Positions 36,936-49,454 are shown, numbered from the stretch's first letter. The stretch: 64,000 nt of DNA from Aquilaria yunnanensis (GCA_039654915.1 CM077600.1:44500492-44564491), one strand, 5' to 3'. Made by a program: numbers and translations. Notes: generated by a model not told the origin, from the letters alone.

Positions 36936-37846
36936 GGAGACGGTCTCAATCCAATTGGTTAAGTAATTAATTTTCTGAGCTAATTCTAATAGTTTGTTTT
37001 AATCTTCTTTTCTCCCCGGTCTTCTGTTCTGGCTTTGATATATTATCCACTTCTTTTTAGTGTATACTAATGGTGGGGTGGAAAAGTGTTGGGGCGCATC
37101 ATGGTTCAATTAATTAACATTTTCTTCGTCTTGTTTGTTTTTTCTTTGAAAAAAGATGGGGACGACGATGGTTCTCAATTAAATTTCTGTTTTCGCTGCA
37201 ATTAGGTCGTTTACAGGAGAATTGTCATGCTGGTATTGGGTACTAGCTAGATAGAGTTCATTGCTCGAAATTGCCATCAAAAAGTAAAATTAAATCGTTG
37301 ATGATGTGATTGCAAATGATGAGAGTAATTACCCCGTATGCAGGGTGTGTATATGTATCCGCACGCATACACACAATTATTAACAAGGGTGAAGCATACC
37401 ACGTCCCACAAAACGATCGAGAAGAAGTTACAAGTGACCCTACCGTAGATCATGCAATTTCTGGGTCCAGCTAAGTTTGATTATTTTTTTACAAAAAACA
37501 AAAATTGTGTGTATTAAAAACCTATTAATGGGCCTTCATTAGATAAATGTGTATATGTGCAAATCAAGCAACGCTAAAATAAGGAGAATAAACAACAAGT
37601 TGGACGATTTTATCCTAAAAAAAAACATGTTGCAAGATTATTTTTCATTAAAATCGACAGCGTATGCATGCAATGCAATTTAATGGCGACATTAATTACC
37701 CGAGGCCGAAGAGCTTAATTTATCTCTGGTAATAATAAAGTCAGCAGCACACAGGCGGTAGATTATGACCAGTTTATACATGCTCCAGCCGTCGATGTTA
37801 CTTGCAACTTGCAGCAGCTGGTTTTGATAATACTCTTATTAATTAA
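36936..37846. other. 3' flank of the DUF761 gene, no other gene
   Basis: Contains the 3' untranslated region of the DUF761 gene and AT-rich DNA. No second coding signal. Confidence 0.5.
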
Positions 37847-38192
37847 GAGTCAATTCATTTTAACTTAAGTTAATTTAATTTAAAATAATTTATTTTTATT
37901 TTATAACTTTTTTATCTAAAATTAAATTTATTTGAAAGCTAATATTATATAGGTAGAATAACTCATTTAAGATAAATTTTTTATAATGTTATTAAATTTT
38001 TATAAATTTTTTTTAATGGCTAAAAAAATTCATAAAATTTTAATATTATTATAAAAATTTTATAATCAATGAATTATTACACCTAAATAATATTAACTTT
38101 CAAATGAAATATTTGATTCTAGGCTAAAAAAATATAAAAATAAAAATAAATTATTTTAAATTAAGTTGGCTTAATTTAAAATGAATTGACTC
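37847..38192. mobile_element. Tourist-like (PIF/Harbinger) MITE
   Basis: Left terminus GAGTCAATTCATTTTAA and right terminus its exact inverse over the first 14 bases, with TAA on both sides (37844-37846 and 38193-38195), the typical 3-bp Harbinger target. The two halves are inverted copies over most of the 346 bp, so a transcript would fold into a hairpin. Related degraded copies lie at 21541 and 39838. Confidence 0.88.
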
Positions 38193-38195
38193 TAA

Positions 38196-39304
38196 AAGAT
38201 GGACCTAATTCACGTTAAGTAAAGACGAGCACCATAAGATTTTCGTTAAAATATTTCATACTTGATATAATTAATGATGCTATGAACCTTGATTACTACT
38301 AGTATATATAGTAATAGTTGTCATGTCCTTTGTTAACGGGAAAAAAACAAAATTTAAGTAGTGAAAAATTTCAGGCTACGACATTTGTACTTGATGGTAA
38401 TGATTTCCTTGGTCTGGTTTGGTTTGTTGATGACTTGATACGTTTACTAGTATAAATGGATCGATCGGTTGTAGAAAAACCAGACCGGATCCACCCCTGG
38501 CTCACCTGCCCCCTATTTGCATGTGGTGGTTGTTGAATCCTCTGTATGTATATATGTGACCATCGCTCTAGCATGCTACCGTATGCTAATGTTACTCCTA
38601 ATTAATTAGATGTAGTTAATATTCTTAATAATTATACGTTATTATTATATTTGCATGATTGATTATAATTAGCCTATATAGCTAGCGAAGTTGAGGCTTG
38701 AGATCGTATTAATCCAGGAAACTGATATATTGGATGATCTATCTCATACGACCAAAGTGCACATGCACATGACCCAAGCATGGAGCTCGCTGCGACATCT
38801 ATATGTATGTATATATAGTTGTACCACATAATCTGAATTTTCTCAATTGGTTTTGCTCTAACCAATTATCAGAGCAGTAATTGATTCCAATTTCCAACTC
38901 CAATTAATTAGCTAACATAGGGAAGTTAAATAATAAAGAACCGCAGGGATCATATGTATATTGTTATTAATAATTTGGGTAATTAACTTATTTATCTCAA
39001 TTATTTAATAGACTTTAGGAGAATCATGCTTTTAATATAGATAGATTATCCAAACGGTTATTGTAAAGGAAACAAGAGAATCAAATTGACAGGGAATACT
39101 TTAACTAATTGTCCTGGTACGTATGTGTAGTAGTGTAAGTGTGTAATTTGTGTGTGTGTGGCCGCTCTCTTTATTCCGAAACTTTGCTTTGGCGCTTTCT
39201 TTCCGTCCATACACACACGTAAGAGGAGAGGAAGCGGGCGAGGGGCTTGGGCCTGTCACATCGCCACATGTAGTACTACTGTATTTGGTTCCTTTGGTCC
39301 ACAT
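38196..39304. other. Intergenic DNA, no gene seen
   Basis: AT-rich with GT/TA-rich runs (for example about 39130-39160). The short opposing frames at 39101-39349 have no recognisable content. Confidence 0.5.
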
Positions 39305-39313
39305 ATAAATCTA

Positions 39314-39743
39314 GGAATAATTACCATTTACCCCCTGAGGTTTAAGTAAAATTACATTTTACCCCTCTTATTTCAGAAATATACACTTTGCCCTTACCTT
39401 TTTAATACAATCTTATAGCAACTTCTAAAATCTTAATTTAGATATTATGGTAGTCATTTTTCAGTAATTTCAATCTATATGGTATTTTTTTATAGTTAAT
39501 GAATATTTTAAATTATCATTTTTTATTTCTATATTTTTTTTATTTTTTAAATATAAATTAAAAATAAAAAATATTATACATATTGAAATTACTTAAAGAT
39601 GATAACCGTGTAGTCTAAATTAATATTTCAAAAATTGCTATTGGATTAATTAAAAAAGTAAGGTTTAAAGTGTATATTTTTTAAACATAATAGGACAAAG
39701 TGTAATTTCATCCAAATCTCAAGGGATAAATTGTAAGTAACCC
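39314..39743. mobile_element. Mutator-like fold-back MITE
   Basis: A 430-bp element in which almost all sequence is inverted: left GGAATAATTACCATTTACCCC and right inverse GGGTTACTTACAATTTATCCC, continuing through ACACTTT and the TTAATTTAGA words in both arms. The flanks ATAAATCTA (39305-39313) and ATAAATCCA (39744-39752) are a 9-bp duplication with one mismatch, as for Mutator-type elements. There is no coding. Confidence 0.85.
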
Positions 39744-39837
39744 ATAAATCCATGCGTATAATTACTCTCTGTTAACAATTATTAGCATAAAGCGGATGCT
39801 TTTGCGCAGCTCTTTTCTTTTTGCATTTTACACCTAA

Positions 39838-39985
39838 CTCATTTTTAATTATCTAAAAAATTTTATAAAAATTTTTCTTTCAATAAATTATTTATCTATA
39901 TATAGTATTGATTTTTAAATAAAATTGGTCGAATAAAAAAATGACTATTTTGAATTAAGTTAATTTAAGTTATTGAATTCTAATG
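39838..39985. mobile_element. Tourist-like MITE fragment
   Basis: The internal words AAAAATTTTATAAAAATTTT and GAATTAAGTTAATTTAAGTT match the inner and right arm of the element at 37847. The left end is missing. Confidence 0.55.
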
Positions 39986-42577
39986 ATTAGTACCTTACTA
40001 ACAGTTTTTTTCCTTGTTGACTCTTGTTCTCTGATCTCCAGAGACGAACGAATTCTCTAGGAATAATTGTCCCTGTGCTTGTGCTTGTTGCGAAACTTCA
40101 AAAATAAAGCAACTCGGTTATAGGTCGAGATCTAAACTTTATAAAAGCAGCAGCCTGCCTGGGATGGCCAGAAAATTCAAATTCTCAAAATTTATTCCTA
40201 TGTTTTTTGTTTGGCTTTAAATTATTACTTTGCGGAGACTGACCTCGGCTAAACTCTGACCAAGCAAAAGCAGTGAGAGCCCACCGGTCACATGTAGATG
40301 TAGTACTATCAAAGTTGAAAGAGTCAAAAGGTGGCCAAGAAACGAGTTCGATTCAAACAGCTTCAAGTGTGGGCCTCTTCTCATCCAACCAAGTCCATAT
40401 GTTACCAAGCCCATTCCAGACATGCTCCACTTTTCCAACGCCATAACCAAGGATGAGGAAAAACCAAAAACTAAGGCCTAGTTTGTTTCCATTCAACTGG
40501 GTGCTGTTAACATGTTTTTGGGAGAGAGAAAAGCCTCATGTGGGCATTATTTTTATTTGCCCTAAAAGTTGGACCTAATTAATAGTCAAGCCATTGGACT
40601 AAAATCTTCTTCTTCTCCTCCAATCATGAATCTATTTTCCCAGATTTTTGATTTGTGACCTCTGCCACAAAAGCCTTGAATGGAATTTCCTCTAATTGTA
40701 CTTAAAAGTGTGTTGCTAGTTTGAGAGAGGGAGATTGGAAACCCAATATTCTTCCCTAGTTTTGATGTTTCTAATTTGTCTCCCTATTCTTTTCTTTGAC
40801 TAAGAATAGATGGGCAATTCATACAGTTCATTCGCCTTGATCACCAACATCTCATCTTGTTTTTCTATTAGGTCTCTTACTGTCTCTTACCGTCGAGGGG
40901 AGGGGAGATTTAATCCTACAAATTTCTTTTTCAATTTGATGTCATTTAGGACTCAATTGAGATTGCCCTTATCTCAAATGACTTGTTTCATCGAATCAAT
41001 CGGAGGTTGGCTTGTCTAAAACATGCGTTAATGCTAATTTATGTGAGGGAATTCTAGGTTAACATGTTCAATCAAGATTTTTGGGTTAACAAGTTCAACT
41101 GAGATTCTCTCAAAGGATTTTCATCGTGGACGATTACAAATTGAAATCTTCTCGACTTCAACCTAAAAATTAAAATTGCTTCTAACTTACTAATGTCTTT
41201 AGTCATCAATCTCACTTGTGATTCCCAGTGGCTGGATCCATATGAGGATGAAGACAAGTCATAGATATCTTCAACACTAGGCAAGGGAAGAAGGGAGAAG
41301 ATGCTGCAATGATTAGGGAAGAAGATGCCATGTAATAACGCTAATATCAGGGGCAAATAATTCAGTTTCAAAGAACATGTTAATGTGGGAATGTTAACTC
41401 CCACCAAACTAGTCATAAATTCCGACTCGACTTAAAAATATCAAGTTTTAGCTGTTTTCTAATTCAGGTCAAACTCGAATCACTTGATTAAACTCGAATT
41501 GAAAGCTCAAATACAATTTACCTTGTCGGCTTGTCATATCCAAACTTAAACAGCTATTCATTTCATTTTTTTTTCACCCATCCACTTGCTTAACCTATTA
41601 GTATTATAACCCAATACAAATACCCGATCCAACGATTAATAAAACATTAAAACACTACTCTTCTTATATCCATCTCATTCTCACTGTCGTCACTCTGCTC
41701 CCACAAAATTTAACCACCATTGTTGTGTCACATCCTTCCACCATCATTGATTGTTCATTTAATCAAATCCATCAAAGTTTCATTGTTCATCTCTTTCTCC
41801 CTTCATTAATCAGTGACTTTGTTGTCATTACGTCACTACTAGTTTGCCATTGTCTTATCATCCCTCTGCCGCATCTCTCTCCTTATTATATCTCATTTCC
41901 TCAAAGCCTCGCACCACCAATTTGGCTGCGTTGAAGAAATAGAAATGACAAAGGGTTAAAAACATAAGAATAGTCTTGGCAAGATTTCTTATCTTGGTGA
42001 TAATGACGCTAGGTAAGGGTTGGTGGTAGTGAGATTTCGGAAGAATTTGGAAAACCTGAATACCAAAATAATTGGCTCAATTAATGTTCATGGTTTGGCC
42101 TGAATTTGACCCAAAAATTTTCACTATCAACTCGAACAATTATTATACATTCATCTTTTTATTCTCTCTCTCTCTCTCTCCCTTTCTTTTTTGCTTTATC
42201 ATATTTTTTTATAAAAATAATTAAAATATTTTATTATAAAAAATAATACTCTTGTTGTAAAATGAACTTGATATCTCAAAAAATTTGAAATATTTCTCCT
42301 TGTTGCAAAATTTAATAACTTAAGGTGCCTCAAATTATTCTTGTCAATCATAGCATTACTTCCATTCCATTGGCTTATATTTGTGCGCACCATATATGAA
42401 GTGCCTCGATAGTTCAATTATTATAGATTGGAAAAATAAAAAGTTGGCCATTCTGGAACTATAAACCAACTAACTAGGCGTCATTATTTGAAATAAAGAA
42501 AGCTTGTTACTTTCATGTCTCCAATGACTATACACTCACAGATGGACGCACATTAATAGTTTTACATGTATTAATGT
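39986..42577. other. Intergenic DNA, no gene seen
   Basis: About 2.6 kb with scattered short frames (such as minus 41416-41072 and plus 40810-41019) that lack any domain I recognise. A (CT)n run occurs at about 42163-42182. Confidence 0.5.
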
Positions 42578-44300
42578 ATTTTTTTTGTAGAAAAAGAATA
42601 CACACACACACAAAATTAGAAAGAAAAGTACAAGGCAAGCATCAAGCAACCTTTAGTCAGGGTCCAAAAGAGCCATATTCTTTCTAATTGTTCTAGGCGC
42701 TAGATGACAATTACAATCAACAGTTACCAAAGGTTCCAAAGCATAAGGAACATAACTATGTATAACAAAAGGATCATACTACATAGCTCTAATTTTTTCC
42801 AAGTAGTAAACATCTTGGTTCCTTTATCGGAAGCAGTTTTGAATGGATTTGACTTGGACCTGCTCCATCAAGCACCTACAATTAGAAAAGAATGGTTTTG
42901 GCTTGGATTATGTGCATCGGCCAAACCGTAGAAATTGGATTATAAGGGTGGAATCTAGTTCTATGTCTAGCGAAATGTTGCCCATCAAGGCACCAAGCTG
43001 TAGGCCATCATAAAAGGCACATATATTCGCTTAAATGGGCATTGATAAACCAATGTTTCTAGAGTAACCAATGATGGAGATACCATCAGAGTCGCATATG
43101 AGAGCTCCTCTACTTGTCCTGTTGTTGCTATTGACTCAAGCATCAGTATTCAACTTAAACACATGCTTGGGTAGAGGGGCCCATTTAACCACAGAGGGTT
43201 TCAGAAATAGGTTTAATGTTGGCAGATTTAGTAGCATGAAACTGGTAAGCATCATTGAATATGAGCTCAATGGTTTTCTCCAACTAAGGGATAGAATTTT
43301 GAAAATGCATTTGATTCCTACTTTCCTAGAAATTCCACAAAATAAACGGGAAGAGAACATTTCGGTTTATGCTATAAATATCACTAGCAGAATTGTTCAC
43401 GCAAGCATTTTTAACCCAGTCTTTCCAGGCAGTAGTAACAATAGTATCATAGCCAAAATGTCCGTATATTGATCTACTGCAACGACAATTAACAAAGAGG
43501 TGGTCTATAGTTTCATCATGGATGTTGTATAAATAACAATGAGGTGGTTAGGTCATACCTCTTAAGTTCAGGATGTACCTTGTCGGAATGCTTTCATGCA
43601 TCATAAGCCAGATAAATTGTTTAATTTTAGGAGTGGTGTCCAGTTTCCAAATCTAAGACTAGTCATTTTTATCTTTAGCTTTCTAAAGATAAGCAGACCA
43701 ATAGGCAGACTTAAGATCACATTCGCCAGTTCTATTTAGAGACCAGATGATATTATCAGGGAAGGCTTGATGCCTAGGTATAGGGAGGCCATTAATTAGG
43801 TTTTGAATCTAGGTGGGAAGGGCAAAAGAGAGCATACCCAAATTCTAGTTGGTATGTGAATGAAGGTTAGCAATAGTTAGCATATCTTTACTTCTAGCAA
43901 GAGGGCCTTGAATAAAAGATCTAATGGGGTAGTTTCCAACCCAATTATTTATCCAAAATTTGACACTTCTCCCATCTCCAACAAGCCATTTGTAGCCATT
44001 TCTCACCAAATCCCTATTATTTCTAAGGCTTTTCCATAATGGGAAAACCTGTTTTTTTCTCGAAATTGCCACCATATTTTGCTCTAAGACACTGGTGCCA
44101 AAGTTTGTCAGTTTTGTTCATAACTTCCCAACCAATCTTGCAAAGCCAGGCTTAATTTAGATGGTTCATGTCGTGTCTCTTATTACTAGGCCACCCTCTT
44201 TTTTGGGAAGAGTTATAGTTTCCCAAGCAACCATTTGCATTCACTAAATGAGACATAAAAGGTTTGGTGTAGTAGGAGGCGTTGAGAATCAAGAAACAAA
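42578..44300 (-). mobile_element. 5'-truncated LINE fragment (zf-RVT and RNase H)
   Basis: On the minus strand: end of the reverse transcriptase region (LWKSLRNNRDLVRNGYKWLV, VGDGRSVKFWINNWVG, 44075-43845). Next is zf-RVT (KLDTTPKIKQFIWLMMHESI, then RYILNLRGM, DETIDHLFVNC; about 43660-43480). RNase H follows (WAPLPKHVFKLNTDA at 43180-43136, then RGALICDSDGISIIGY). Stops and frame changes occur. On the plus strand a T run at about 42578-42586 precedes it, consistent with a poly-A tail at the element's 3' end. It is a different lineage from the LINE at 30340. The 5' limit is approximate, as is usual for truncated LINEs. Confidence 0.87.
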
Positions 44301-44453
44301 CAAAGCCAGAACCATGGTTCTGGGTTTTTCAGTTCTAGTTCTCGGATTTTTCGGTTTATACCATATACTTATAATAACACCAAAATTCAATAAAATTGCA
44401 TCCACAACCGATTTATAAAATATTCAATACAATATACAATTAAATCATCATTT

Positions 44454-44455
<2 letters not shown>

Positions 44456-44491
<36 letters not shown>
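44456..44491. repeat. (CA)n microsatellite
   Basis: About 17 perfect CA units. Confidence 0.97.
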
Positions 44492-44496
<5 letters not shown>

Positions 44497-45991
44497 TACT
44501 AGTAACACTATAATTTTTATTATATAATTATATATATATATCTTATGTTCGGTTTCATCTCGGGAATTGTTCTATAAGAAACAAAACTCCACCCATTGAT
44601 AAAAGCCTATCAATCGGAATCCAATAAGGTGGCAAGTTGCAAGTTTGCAACCTCCAATTTTTATTAGGTGTGGAAAAAACCTACCTAAATTAGATTTAAG
44701 TCCGGCTAACCTGCATTGTCCAGAACTTGAGACTGGATCAAAGATGCATGAAAAGTCATGATTCAAGCAAGGCTTCTAGCATTCAATGGGACTTGCGATT
44801 AATCGGATTCTGCAACAGCCTTTTCTTTTTGTTTTCCCCCTTTTCTCATGAAGACGATAGTTTCTCTTGACGGAACTTGTAGGCCATTATTTACTTTTCG
44901 CAGTTTATGGGATTTTGGATGGCGTTTAACTATGCGGCCGATCGTAAAAACAAACTCATATATATTCAGATTCGGGAAAAAAAATGTTAACGAAGCACTT
45001 CTATAATGTGATTAATATGTGATAGCGTGTCATTCCAAAAAAATGAAAACAATAATGGATACATATCATACTATCTGTGCAAATGAGTCTCAGTATTCGA
45101 TGTCGGATCTCATCCACATAAATGGTCCATATTCGTTTATAAATGTAAAAAATAATGATAGTTTGGCAACTAATTAGGGTGAAAATGTAATTAAAACAAA
45201 GACCGAAGACGGCAGGAAGAGTCGAAGACAACAACTATGGGTTGTAAAGGGGAGCTTGGGTTGGACCTAAAAGGTTGTTCAATATCCTCCGGTGGCAAAA
45301 ATCCAACATGAAGAAGCTGACAACCCAACGTGAGCCTCTTCACTTTCTACCTGTCACTTTTGACGAGTCCCACGAATCATCGCTACCTTCTCCAGGCATG
45401 GGACAAGTGTTGCCCAAACACAATCACCAGGTAAATCCTCAAATTCAATGAAACGAAACGATCCTCGTTTTGTGTTTGGGTTCATCAATCATGACTTCAC
45501 CCCCACCCCCCATAGAGAGTCCATGACTTTTTCTTTTCACTACTTTCATTTCGGTGAAATTTCCATCTAAAGCAGAGGAAATGAAAAGTTTACATTGTGA
45601 GTTCTTATCCTTGTCCGTGGCCCTCTGGAGTTATGCTTGTTCGCGTTGAATTTTTCTTTCGAGATAGAAAAGAAAATACACTGACGCCAAGTCTTCAGGT
45701 ATTTTCTTCCTTTTCTATCTTTTTTGACCGGTGAAGTGACGGGACAATAAACAGATTACACTAACCACTTTTAAACGAAGTCCATACACACACACACACA
45801 CACACATATATATTGCGTTTGAAAGTATCAAACTTAACGCAGGGTACAAAACATAGCTGTGGGTATGCGCAAGTCTATGTCGTAACTAATTACTAAAAAG
45901 CAAGGGTATACAGGACGGTAGCTGATTAAGAAGAAATACTGGAAGATAGCTAATTGGTGGGAAAAATGAAAACATGTTAATGTTGCTTAAT
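44492..45991. other. Intergenic DNA, no gene seen
   Basis: No frame with a recognisable domain. A (CA)n run at 45786-45806 is followed by TA repeats. The part next to 45991 is the likely 3' flank of the small peptide gene on the minus strand. Confidence 0.5.
45786..45806. repeat. (CA)n microsatellite
   Basis: About ten CA units. Confidence 0.95.
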
Positions 45992-46351
45992 TTACTTGTT
46001 CTGGGTAGGATTCGGGACGCTTGAGGGAGCTTTCCTTAGACTCTGCTCCACAGATTTGTTGGTAGTCGTAGCTTGCTTGGAGTTGAACGAGACATGTACA
46101 GGTACAGCAGCAGAATGATCTGGGTTTGGGTTCGGGCCTGGCTCATCAGCTGAGAATCGCAACAGCTTCCTCGTCAAGTGATCACCGCCAGCTCCAGTTA
46201 GTGTGGCAGTTGCAGCAGAGAGGGCTTCAGTCTGAAGTTGATGCGTCTGTAACGAGGAAGAGAAGAGTGCTAATAATAAAAGGATGGTCAAGGCAAAGAA
46301 TGGAGGCACTAGCTGCTTTCTGCAGGTCTTCATCAGACACATGAGAGGCAA
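45992..46351 (-). CDS. Small secreted peptide precursor, CLE-like
   Basis: An intact 119-codon frame. The start is uncertain: an ATG at codon 7 (46333; MKTCRKQLV) gives a classic signal peptide with a basic lead and a Leu-rich core (FALTILLLLALF, residues 20-31). The middle is variable and Ser/Thr/Ala-rich. The C-terminus ends with LRKAPSSVPNPTQNK, which resembles the CLE dodecapeptide (R-x-V-P-S-G-P-N-P-x-x-N) followed by one residue. It differs by Ala for Val, Ser for Gly and one extra Val before the Pro-Asn-Pro. This layout (signal, spacer, C-terminal peptide) is typical of plant peptide hormones of the CLE class. The deviation means it may instead be another peptide family or a diverged CLE. 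No intron is needed. Confidence 0.6.
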   Translation of the reverse strand: MPLMCLMKTCRKQLVPPFFALTILLLLALFSSSLQTHQLQTEALSAATATLTGAGGDHLTRKLLRFSADEPGPNPNPDHSAAVPVHVSFNSKQATTTNKSVEQSLRKAPSSVPNPTQNK

Positions 46352-46649
46352 ATTTTAGGTGGTGGTTTGTGATTTTGACTGAGAAGAAGGAAAGATCCAA
46401 AGCATGCATCTGGTGGAATGCCATGTAAATAGTGTAATGCAAGTACTGTACAATAATTTAATCATATCCCTCACTGCCATAATTGCCCAATAAGATTTGT
46501 AAATTATGCAAATCAACCATGTTATTCACTTCATGCCACCTCAATCAATTTTCTCTAAATATATAGAAATAATTTTCTCTAAATATATAATATATTTCTA
46601 CTAAATTATATATTCCTGAATAATTATAAACTTACTAATAATTTTAGAT
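46352..46649. other. Upstream region of the small peptide gene
   Basis: Short AT-rich stretch containing a duplicated word AATAATTTTCTCTAAATATATA (about 46550-46590). No other gene. Confidence 0.4.
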
Positions 46650-46771
46650 CTATAATATATTTTCATATTTATAAACCAATAGTTTATGCTTGTGATCAAC
46701 ATTAATATTTACTTTTTTGACATTTTATTAATTTTTCAATTAGTTCAAATAGAGAAGTATCATCCTTTAGG

Positions 46772-46834
<63 letters not shown>

Positions 46835-48107
46835 CTAATCTCATTTTATTTTGAAAACTAATTTTCATCATATGTAAAAAATAAACACATTCTACAATTT
46901 TTTAGCAACATATAAAATAAATAATATATTAATTTAAGCACATCATTGATTACGTAACATTATATCATTAATTAAGTACATTTTTTAGCTAAATGGTAAT
47001 TAATGTTTTGTAACTTTTTACCCTACCCAATGAAAATTTATAAGTTATACTTGTTTTTTACAAAAAAAAATAAAAAAATTCATAAATATATTACTTCAAC
47101 AAATGTGAAAATTAGTTGTGCATTCAATAAATATATTACACATTTATTATTTATTAATTATCATTTAACTACGTATTCAATAAGTTCGAGGCTTTTGTTC
47201 TCTATAAGAAACCTCAAGCAAGTCCTCAGTTTAAGTCATAAACTAGATCATCAGAAAGTCATCATCAATCTTCTGGGTATGAGATTAGAATGTTGGGTGA
47301 AAATTCATGGTGAGTACAATTGGTGGAGCAAGGCAGAAAAAAAAGTCGAAACCAAGATTGCAAATATTTAGAGGATACAATTGGTGCAGCAATGGGGAAA
47401 ATAGAGCCAAAATCAAGATTAACACATTTTGAAGAAAAATATCATAAATTTTCAAGAAAAGGGAAAAAAAAACAAAAAAAAATATGTCCATCATGAATTT
47501 CCACCCAATATTCCAATTCTATACTCAAGAGACTCATGATGATTTCTCTCATGATCTAATTTTTTGCTTAAACTGGATATCTGCTTAAGGTCTTTCATGG
47601 GGAACAAAAATCTTGAACTTATTGAATATATAACTAAATGGTAACTAAAAAATTAAATGTGTAATACATTTATTAAATGCATAACTAAAATTCACATTTA
47701 TTAAAGTATTATATTTTAAGAATTTTTTACTTTTAAATTTTTTGTAAAAAATAAGTATAACTTGTTATTTTTTTCATTGGATAAGCTAAAAAGTTACAAA
47801 ACATTAACTATCATTTAGCTAAAAAATGTACTTAATTAATGATATAATGATATGTAATTGATAATGTGCTTAATTAATATATTATTTACATTTTGCAATA
47901 ATAAAAAATTATAAAAAGTGTAGATTTCTTTCATATAGTGAAAATTAGTTTTTAAAATAAAATGATTACCTAGAATATATTTATCCAAAAAGATCATACT
48001 TATCTATTTGAACTAATTGAAAAATGAATAAAATGTTAAACAAGTAAATATTAGTATTAATCATAAGCATCAATTATTGGTTTTATAAATACGAAAATAT
48101 ATTATAG
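46650..48107. mobile_element. Large fold-back palindrome
   Basis: The left arm (46650-47310) and right arm (47489-48107) are inverted copies with scattered substitutions and small indels. Shared words include CTATAATATATTTTC, TTTTTCAATTAGTTCAAATAGA, ATTAATTAAGTACATTTTTTAGCTAAATG and TTAGATCAT. The arms are separated by a 178-bp loop (47311-47488) that itself contains a direct repeat of about 50 bp beginning ACAATTGGTG. The left arm has an expanded (TA)n tract. There is no protein coding. It resembles fold-back class II elements. I could not define a target duplication. Confidence 0.85.
46774..46831. repeat. (TA)n microsatellite inside the palindrome's left arm
   Basis: About 29 TA units. The right arm has only a short AATATATTT at the matching place, so the tract expanded after the arms were duplicated. 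Confidence 0.97.
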
Positions 48108-48119
48108 AAATATATAATG

Positions 48120-48842
48120 CTCCCCCCCGTCTTATATATTTTGCACCATTTTGCTTTTTTGGTAGTCTCAAAACTCTTGCACCATTTTTTTTAAGTGACT
48201 TTTTACATTTCATTTACCACTATATCCTTAACTTAACCCATCCCCACGCCTAACAACATCTCCATTCTTTTTCTCTTTCTCATTTTCCCCCATCCCAGCG
48301 CTTTCTTTTTCTAGCGAGATTGCACAGCGAATCTAACGAAGGCTGATCAATGATGTAGGCAGAGCGATCAACATTGGAGGCCCAACGAGGACTAAGGTTG
48401 AGCAAATCGAACGTGTGATCAATTACAGAGGTTGAGCAAGAGCGATGACAGCCGAGCGATTGACGACAAAAGCTAGGGAATGATGGATGTGCATTCAATG
48501 ACTAGGGTCGAGTGAGGGCGGATGTTGATCGAGAACAATGAGGTGCGGTCGATGGCAAATGCCAATTGATGACGGATGCCGAGCTATCAACTATAGAGGC
48601 CCAGCGAGGACGGTGGTTGAGCGATCGACGATAGAGACTGAGCAAATCAAACGTCCGATCGACTACGGAGGGCCAGTGGTGTCGCCAGAGATGTGATGGC
48701 AACGATAGGTGAAATTTTTTGTGAGATTGAAGATGGGAAGAGGAATGAGGAAGGGAAAAATCTGGAAAACACTTGAAAACAGTAAAAATGTCTAAAACTA
48801 TGTGCAAAACCAAATGTTGTAAGATAAATGGGATGGAGGGAA
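48120..48842. mobile_element. Mariner-like non-autonomous element
   Basis: Left terminus CTCCCCCCCGTCTTAT and right inverse TTCCCTCCATCCCATTTAT resemble the CTCCCTCCGTCCC termini of plant mariner/Stowaway elements. Both arms continue with a TTTTGCAC word. The right flank is TA. The left flank is TG, so one side is mutated or misplaced by a base. The interior (about 48290-48680) is clearly GC-richer and carries two imperfect copies of a block containing GAGGCCCA(A/G)CGAGGAC and GAGCAAATC(G/A)AACGT. It was possibly captured or expanded sequence. Confidence 0.7.
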
Positions 48843-49454
48843 TATAAAATTTACAAAGATATAAATTTATTCAAAAATGTAAAATTTATTATAAATCTAT
48901 TATATATTTAAATAAAATGGATTGGAGATTGTATGAAATAAATATTGTGGTTGATTTGTACAATTGGCAAATCTTATTAGGTAATCATGATATTTGGCCT
49001 ACTTGTATAGTAGTGAATTTGAATGTTGTGACCATTTTGGGGGTAAAGTGTAGGTTTTCTAAAATATAGGAGGCAAGTATAAGTTAGGCCAAACATCAAG
49101 GGCATTTTTGTAACTATCCCTAATTTTATCATTTGGACTTTGGAGGTTGCACAGTGTTTGTCCCACGTGATGTGCTCCAATTGAGATAGCCCTTTTTTTT
49201 TTCTTCTTTTCACCAAATGATTTGGATATATTGGATATATATGTATATGTGATTTGGATATTTAACTATGAGAATTAAGAGAATTAATTATTTAGCTAAT
49301 ATGATTTTTAATTTTATAATTGGCTTTTTTTTATAGAATGCATGTAGTGGCTTTAATTTTATGAATTGTGTGGCATATACTCCTGAAATGATTTTTTTTT
49401 CAAAAGAATTTATTATAGATAAATGAAGTTATTTATAGGAAAATGGATCCTATC
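48843..49454. other. Intergenic DNA, no gene seen
   Basis: AT-rich. The minus-strand frame 49216-48977 has no recognisable domain. Confidence 0.5.

Noticed and set aside
46126..46442. Frames on both strands overlapping the small peptide gene
   Set aside because: The plus-strand frame and the second minus frame lack signal peptide and motif; the 45992-46351 frame explains the coding signal.
48280..48813. Minus-strand frames with similar text as a tandem-repeat protein
   Set aside because: They reflect the duplicated DNA block in the mariner-like element; frames differ between copies and no start or known domain supports a protein.
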